DNA of 64,000 nt from Sphingomicrobium astaxanthinifaciens (GTDB lineage Bacteria; Pseudomonadota; Alphaproteobacteria; Sphingomonadales; Sphingomonadaceae): positions 1,397,501-1,461,500 of the forward strand of contig NZ_JAKNYM010000002.1 of the NCBI RefSeq assembly GCF_022865105.1, read 5' to 3'. Positions 60,775-64,000 of this stretch are shown here, one piece after another. Below the pieces are notes generated by a model that worked only from the letters and a program-made list of their open reading frames with translations, made no database searches and was not told the DNA's origin. The first letter of the stretch is position 1. The number at the start of each line of letters is the position of its first letter. The position numbers were made by a program, and so were the translations under genes.

Positions 60775-61539
60775 TCACAGGGTCAGTTCCAGTCCGTCAT
60801 GACAGGGCGCCGCCCAATCGGGCAGCATGGAACTAAGTTGGGCATGATCCATCACGATGTCGAGATGCGTGAGCCATAATTGCCCGACTCCGAGCTCTTT
60901 CGCCCAGCGCAGGACGGCATCGAGATGCGCGTGGGTCGGGTGCGGTTTCAACCCGAGACAGTCGCAGATCCAGACATCGACGCCCGCGTAAAGTGTTGCC
61001 ATTTCGCTGGTAAGCTCGTGAAAATCAATCGCATAGGCCAGACTCTTTCCATCGCGATCGAACCGCAAGCCGAGGCTGTTAATACTGCCATGTGGCTGGT
61101 CGACGAAGCGAAAGCGCCCGCCCTGCCATGCGCGCTCGCTATCGAGCGCGACCGGCTCGAACAGCGGCGAATAATTTTCATAGCCCGCGAAGGCATAGGC
61201 GAAACGCCGCTCGAGCTGGTCGAGCGTGTGCGCCCGCGCCCACAGCGGCAGCCGCCGCCCCGAGCGGCGCACCAGCCCGCGCAGGTCGTCGATCCCGTGG
61301 CAATGGTCGGCATGGTCGTGGGTGACGATGCACGCGTCGAGCCCGCGCACCCCGGCATCGAGCAATTGCTCGCGGCAATCGGGGCCGCAGTCGACGAGCA
61401 GCCGCCCCTCGCCCGCCTCGACCAGGATCGAGGAGCGGCGACGGCGGTTCTTCGCGTTGGCGGGATCGCACGCCCCCCAGTTGCCGTCGACATGGGGCAC
61501 CCCGCCCGAGGTCCCGCAGCCGAGGACGCGGATCTTCAC
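60775..61539 (-). CDS. MBL-fold metallo-hydrolase (PhnP/cyclic phosphodiesterase-like)
   Basis: From the GTG at 61539, 254 residues starting MKIRVLGCGTSGGVPHVDG. The metallo-beta-lactamase motif CIVTHDHADHCHGIDDLRGL provides four zinc ligands; SLAYAIDFHELT, WICDCLGLKPHPTHAHLDAV and LWLTHLDIVMDHAQL give the remaining ones. It belongs to the PhnP-like phosphodiesterase group, common in holB-metG-tatD operons of sphingomonads. GTGA overlap with tatD indicates coupling. Confidence 0.9.
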   Translation of the reverse strand: MKIRVLGCGTSGGVPHVDGNWGACDPANAKNRRRRSSILVEAGEGRLLVDCGPDCREQLLDAGVRGLDACIVTHDHADHCHGIDDLRGLVRRSGRRLPLWARAHTLDQLERRFAYAFAGYENYSPLFEPVALDSERAWQGGRFRFVDQPHGSINSLGLRFDRDGKSLAYAIDFHELTSEMATLYAGVDVWICDCLGLKPHPTHAHLDAVLRWAKELGVGQLWLTHLDIVMDHAQLSSMLPDWAAPCHDGLELTL

Positions 61540-62315
61540 GCCGCGGCTTTGTCGAACAATCGGAAGAAGTTGGCGCTCGTCTGCGCGTGCAGCGTCGCGA
61601 CCGCCTCGCCGCGCAGCTCGGCCACGAAGGCGGCGGTATCGGCGACGAAGGCGGGCTCGCAGGTCTTGCCGCGATGCGGCACCGGCGCGAGGAACGGGCT
61701 GTCGGTCTCGACCAGCATCCGCTCGGCAGGCAGCGTCTTGGCGGTGGCCTGCAGCTCCTTGGCGTTCTTGAAGGTGACGATGCCCGACAGCGAGATGTAG
61801 AAGCCGAACTCGAGCGCCCGGTCGGCGAGCCACTGCGAGCTGGTGAAGCAGTGGAGCACGCCCCTCACCCCGCCCCGCGCCACCTCGCGCGACAGGATCT
61901 CGGCGGTATCCTCCTCGGCATCGCGGGTATGCACCACCAGCGGCAGCCCGGTCTGCCGCGCCGCCTCGATATGCGCCTCGAACCGGGCCTTCTGCGCGCC
62001 GCGGTCGGACTTGTCGTAATAATAGTCGAGCCCGCATTCGCCGATCGCGACGACCTTGGGATGCGCCGCCGCCGCGACCAGCGCCTCGACCCCGAGGTCG
62101 GGATGCGCGTCGGCCTCGTGCGGATGCACGCCGATGGTCGCCCACACGTCGTCGTGGCGCTCGGCGGTGGCGACGATCGCGTCCCACTCTCGCTGGCGGG
62201 TCGAGATGTTGAGCATGCCGGTGACGCCGCGCGCGCGCGCCGCGTCGAGCACCTCGTCCTGCCGCTCGACCAGCCCCTCGTAATTGAGGTGGCAGTGGCT
62301 GTCGATCAGGCTCAT
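61536..62315 (-). CDS. tatD: TatD family metal-dependent DNase/hydrolase
   Basis: 259 residues. Metal ligands in MSLIDSHCHLNYEGL, GIGVHPHEAD-type WATIGVHPHEADAHPDL, AIGECGLDYYYDKSDRGAQK, PLVVHTRDAEED and LHCFTSSQWLADRALE; C-terminal RMLVETDSPFLAPVPHRGKT. TatD hydrolases are exodeoxyribonucleases linked to DNA repair. Its ATG overlaps the metG stop (ATGA) and its stop the MBL start (GTGA). Confidence 0.95.
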   Translation of the reverse strand: MSLIDSHCHLNYEGLVERQDEVLDAARARGVTGMLNISTRQREWDAIVATAERHDDVWATIGVHPHEADAHPDLGVEALVAAAAHPKVVAIGECGLDYYYDKSDRGAQKARFEAHIEAARQTGLPLVVHTRDAEEDTAEILSREVARGGVRGVLHCFTSSQWLADRALEFGFYISLSGIVTFKNAKELQATAKTLPAERMLVETDSPFLAPVPHRGKTCEPAFVADTAAFVAELRGEAVATLHAQTSANFFRLFDKAAA

Positions 62316-63817
62316 GCGTCCTCCGTCTTCATCTCGAGGCGCGGGAAGGCCGGGGTCGGCTTGGCGATCGGCGCGCCCCCCTCGCCCGCGGCGAGCTGGT
62401 CGAGCACCGCCTTGGCGCCCGTCGGCACCACCGGCAGGATGGCGGTGGCGAGCGGACGAAGCGCCGCCGCGAGCGTGCCCAGCACCGCCGCCATGCGCTT
62501 GGGATCGGTCTTGCGCAGCGCCCACGGCGCCATCTCGTCGACATAGGCATTGCCGGCGTAGACCGCCTGCAACCACGCCTCGATCCCCTTCTCGAACGCC
62601 CATTCGCCGAACGCGGCGGGCAGTTGCTCCTCGCAGGCGCGGCGCACCTTCTCGAGCAGCGCCAGGTCGGCCGCCTCGCTGCCCGCGGGCGGGATCACCC
62701 CGTCGAGGTTCTTGTGGATCATCGACAGCGTGCGCTGCGCCAGGTTGCCGAAGCTGTTGGCCAGTTCGGCGTTGACGCGGGTGACGAGGCTTTCCTCGCC
62801 CACGCTCCCGTCCTGCCCGAAGCTGACCTCGCGGAGCAGGTAGTAGCGCAGCGAATCGACGCCATGACGTCGCGCCATCGCCATCGGGTCGACGACATTG
62901 CCGAGGCTCTTCGACATCTTCACCCCGCCCTCGCCGAGCAGGAAGCCGTGCGCGAACACCTGTTTGGGCAAGGCCACCCCGGCGCTCATTAGGAACGCCG
63001 GCCAGTAGACCGCGTGGAAACGGATGATGTCCTTGCCGATCAGGTGGCAATCGGCGGGCCAATATTTGTCCCAGGCCTCGCCCCCGTCGGGATAACCGAC
63101 ACCGGTGATGTAATTGGTCAACGCGTCGAGCCAGACGTACATCACATGGTTCTCGCTGCCCGGCACCGGCACCCCCCAGTCGAAACTGGTGCGGCTGACC
63201 GACAGGTCGCGCAGCCCGCCCTTGATGAAGCTCACTACCTCGTTGCGGCGGCTGTCGGGCTGGATGAAGTCGGGGTTGGCGGCGATATGGTCGAGCAGCG
63301 GCTGCTGGTAGGCCGACAGCTTGAAGAACCAGGTTTCCTCGACCTGCCATTCGACCGGCGTGCCCTCGGGGCTCAATTTCTGCCCGTCCTCGCCGACGCG
63401 CAGCTCCTTCTCGTCGTAGAAGGCCTCGTCGCGCACCGAATACCAGCCCTCGTAGCGCCCGAGATAGAGGTCGCCGCGCGCCTCGAGCTGCTTCCACAGC
63501 GCCTGCGCGGCGCGGTGATGGTCCGCGTCGGTGGTCCGGATGAAGCGGTCGTAACTGATCGCAAGATCGTCGCACATCGCCTTGAAGATCGCCGACATCT
63601 TGGCGCCCAGCTCGGCGGGCGTCAGCCCCTGCTCGCGCGCCGTCTGCGCCATCTTGAGCCCATGCTCGTCGGTGCCCGTCTGGAAATAGACGTCGCGGCC
63701 GCGTGCGCGCTGGAACCGCGCCATGACATCGGCGGCGATCGCCTCATAGGCGTGGCCGACATGCGGCGCGCCGTTGGGATAGGAGATGGCGGTCGAGAGA
63801 TAATAGGGCGTGGACAT
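62312..63817 (-). CDS. metG: Methionyl-tRNA synthetase
   Basis: 501 residues from the ATG at 63817. Class I motifs: STAISYPNGAPHVGHAYEAI (HIGH variant HVGH), FQTGTDEHGLKMAQTAREQG and GVKMSKSLGNVVDP (KMSKS). The zinc-knuckle cysteines between the two are lacking (YDEKELRVGEDGQKLSPEGT), the short knuckle-free type, and there is no C-terminal tRNA-binding EMAP-like domain. It charges tRNA-Met. 10 bases after holB, ATGA overlap with tatD. Confidence 0.96.
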   Translation of the reverse strand: MSTPYYLSTAISYPNGAPHVGHAYEAIAADVMARFQRARGRDVYFQTGTDEHGLKMAQTAREQGLTPAELGAKMSAIFKAMCDDLAISYDRFIRTTDADHHRAAQALWKQLEARGDLYLGRYEGWYSVRDEAFYDEKELRVGEDGQKLSPEGTPVEWQVEETWFFKLSAYQQPLLDHIAANPDFIQPDSRRNEVVSFIKGGLRDLSVSRTSFDWGVPVPGSENHVMYVWLDALTNYITGVGYPDGGEAWDKYWPADCHLIGKDIIRFHAVYWPAFLMSAGVALPKQVFAHGFLLGEGGVKMSKSLGNVVDPMAMARRHGVDSLRYYLLREVSFGQDGSVGEESLVTRVNAELANSFGNLAQRTLSMIHKNLDGVIPPAGSEAADLALLEKVRRACEEQLPAAFGEWAFEKGIEAWLQAVYAGNAYVDEMAPWALRKTDPKRMAAVLGTLAAALRPLATAILPVVPTGAKAVLDQLAAGEGGAPIAKPTPAFPRLEMKTEDA

Positions 63818-63827
63818 GCCCCGGCGA

Positions 63828-64000
63828 CTAGCCTTGCCGTGCCGCCGCCGCAAGATGGCCCGTCAGGACATAGACGGTCGAGGCGGGGTCGCTCGACAGC
63901 CGCGGCGCGAGCTGCGCGGTGCGCCGTGCCTCGGCATAGGCGTCGAGCAGCGCGGCGCGGCGCGACCCCGTCGCCCCCCGCGCCTCCTGCGCCACGATCC
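63828..64000 (-). CDS. holB: Probable DNA polymerase III subunit delta' (C-terminal end only)
   Basis: An open minus-strand frame enters from the right edge and stops at TAG 63828-63830. It reads ...IVAQEARGATGSRRAALLDA, then YAEARRTAQLAPRLSSDPAS and TVYVLTGHLAAAARQG. This matches the expected helical C-terminus of HolB in the tmk-holB-metG-tatD order of alphaproteobacteria. Assignment rests on position and C-terminal pattern because the AAA+ domain is outside the window. Confidence 0.65.
   Translation of the reverse strand, partial: IVAQEARGATGSRRAALLDAYAEARRTAQLAPRLSSDPASTVYVLTGHLAAAARQG

Overview
The window is GC-rich (about 70 percent by eye), densely packed bacterial chromosome. Gene content and order point to an alphaproteobacterium, most likely a member of the Sphingomonadales: ntrY-ntrX followed by a double-domain hfq and hflX, an ispDF fusion, TrmFO, a holB-metG-tatD-MBL operon, EttA, a MASE1-GGDEF protein and many ATGA, GTGA and TAATG stop/start overlaps. 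No phage, transposase, integrase or CRISPR array is visible.

Layout. 0-9 kb: the end of pdhB, a short squalene/phytoene synthase-like gene, an EF-hand protein, trmFO, an S41 protease, a host-attachment-like protein, gyrA and yaaA. 9-15 kb: a secreted TPR-like protein closed by a strong terminator, an orphan divergent histidine kinase, two tRNA genes (CAU anticodon, probably Ile2; Pro-UGG), an M28 peptidase and a radical SAM protein. 15-25 kb: a degenerate uracil-DNA glycosylase-like gene coupled to a lytic transglycosylase; ETF-quinone oxidoreductase; a TPR protein whose signal peptide appears to start at a rare AUU codon; ispE; a fused NAD(P)H-hydrate repair enzyme; an iron-sulfur RNA methyltransferase; two tandem MAPEG proteins. 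25-33 kb: a polyamine operon (ornithine decarboxylase-like plus deoxyhypusine-synthase-like), a threonine dehydratase-like gene, a homologue of aminoglycoside 3-N-acetyltransferase AAC(3)-I, an alpha/beta hydrolase, two tandem cysteine desulfurases and a ferredoxin. 33-41 kb: SRP RNA, dnaX, ybaB, an acyl-CoA ligase, ettA and a diguanylate cyclase. 41-46 kb: an accessory-looking stretch of small secreted, His-rich, acidic-repeat and stress-type proteins, with an NYN-LOTUS protein. 46-48 kb: an SbtA-like bicarbonate transporter, a P-II-like protein and a beta-carbonic anhydrase in one overlapping operon. 48-64 kb: lipA and a COQ10-like gene, cinA and ispDF, dus, ntrYX-hfq-hflX, mazG, a DUF819 transporter-like protein, an aspartic protease, and the MBL-tatD-metG-holB operon running off the right edge.

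Most individual genes are core. The points that repay a second look are the SbtA/P-II/carbonic anhydrase operon in a presumed heterotroph, the tandem-Sm Hfq, the ODC plus DHS-like polyamine operon with a structured leader, the AAC(3)-I-like acetyltransferase, the hexanucleotide-repeat acidic secreted protein beside a His-rich coiled-coil protein, the apparent AUU start, and several convergent gene pairs that share one CTAG as both stop codons.
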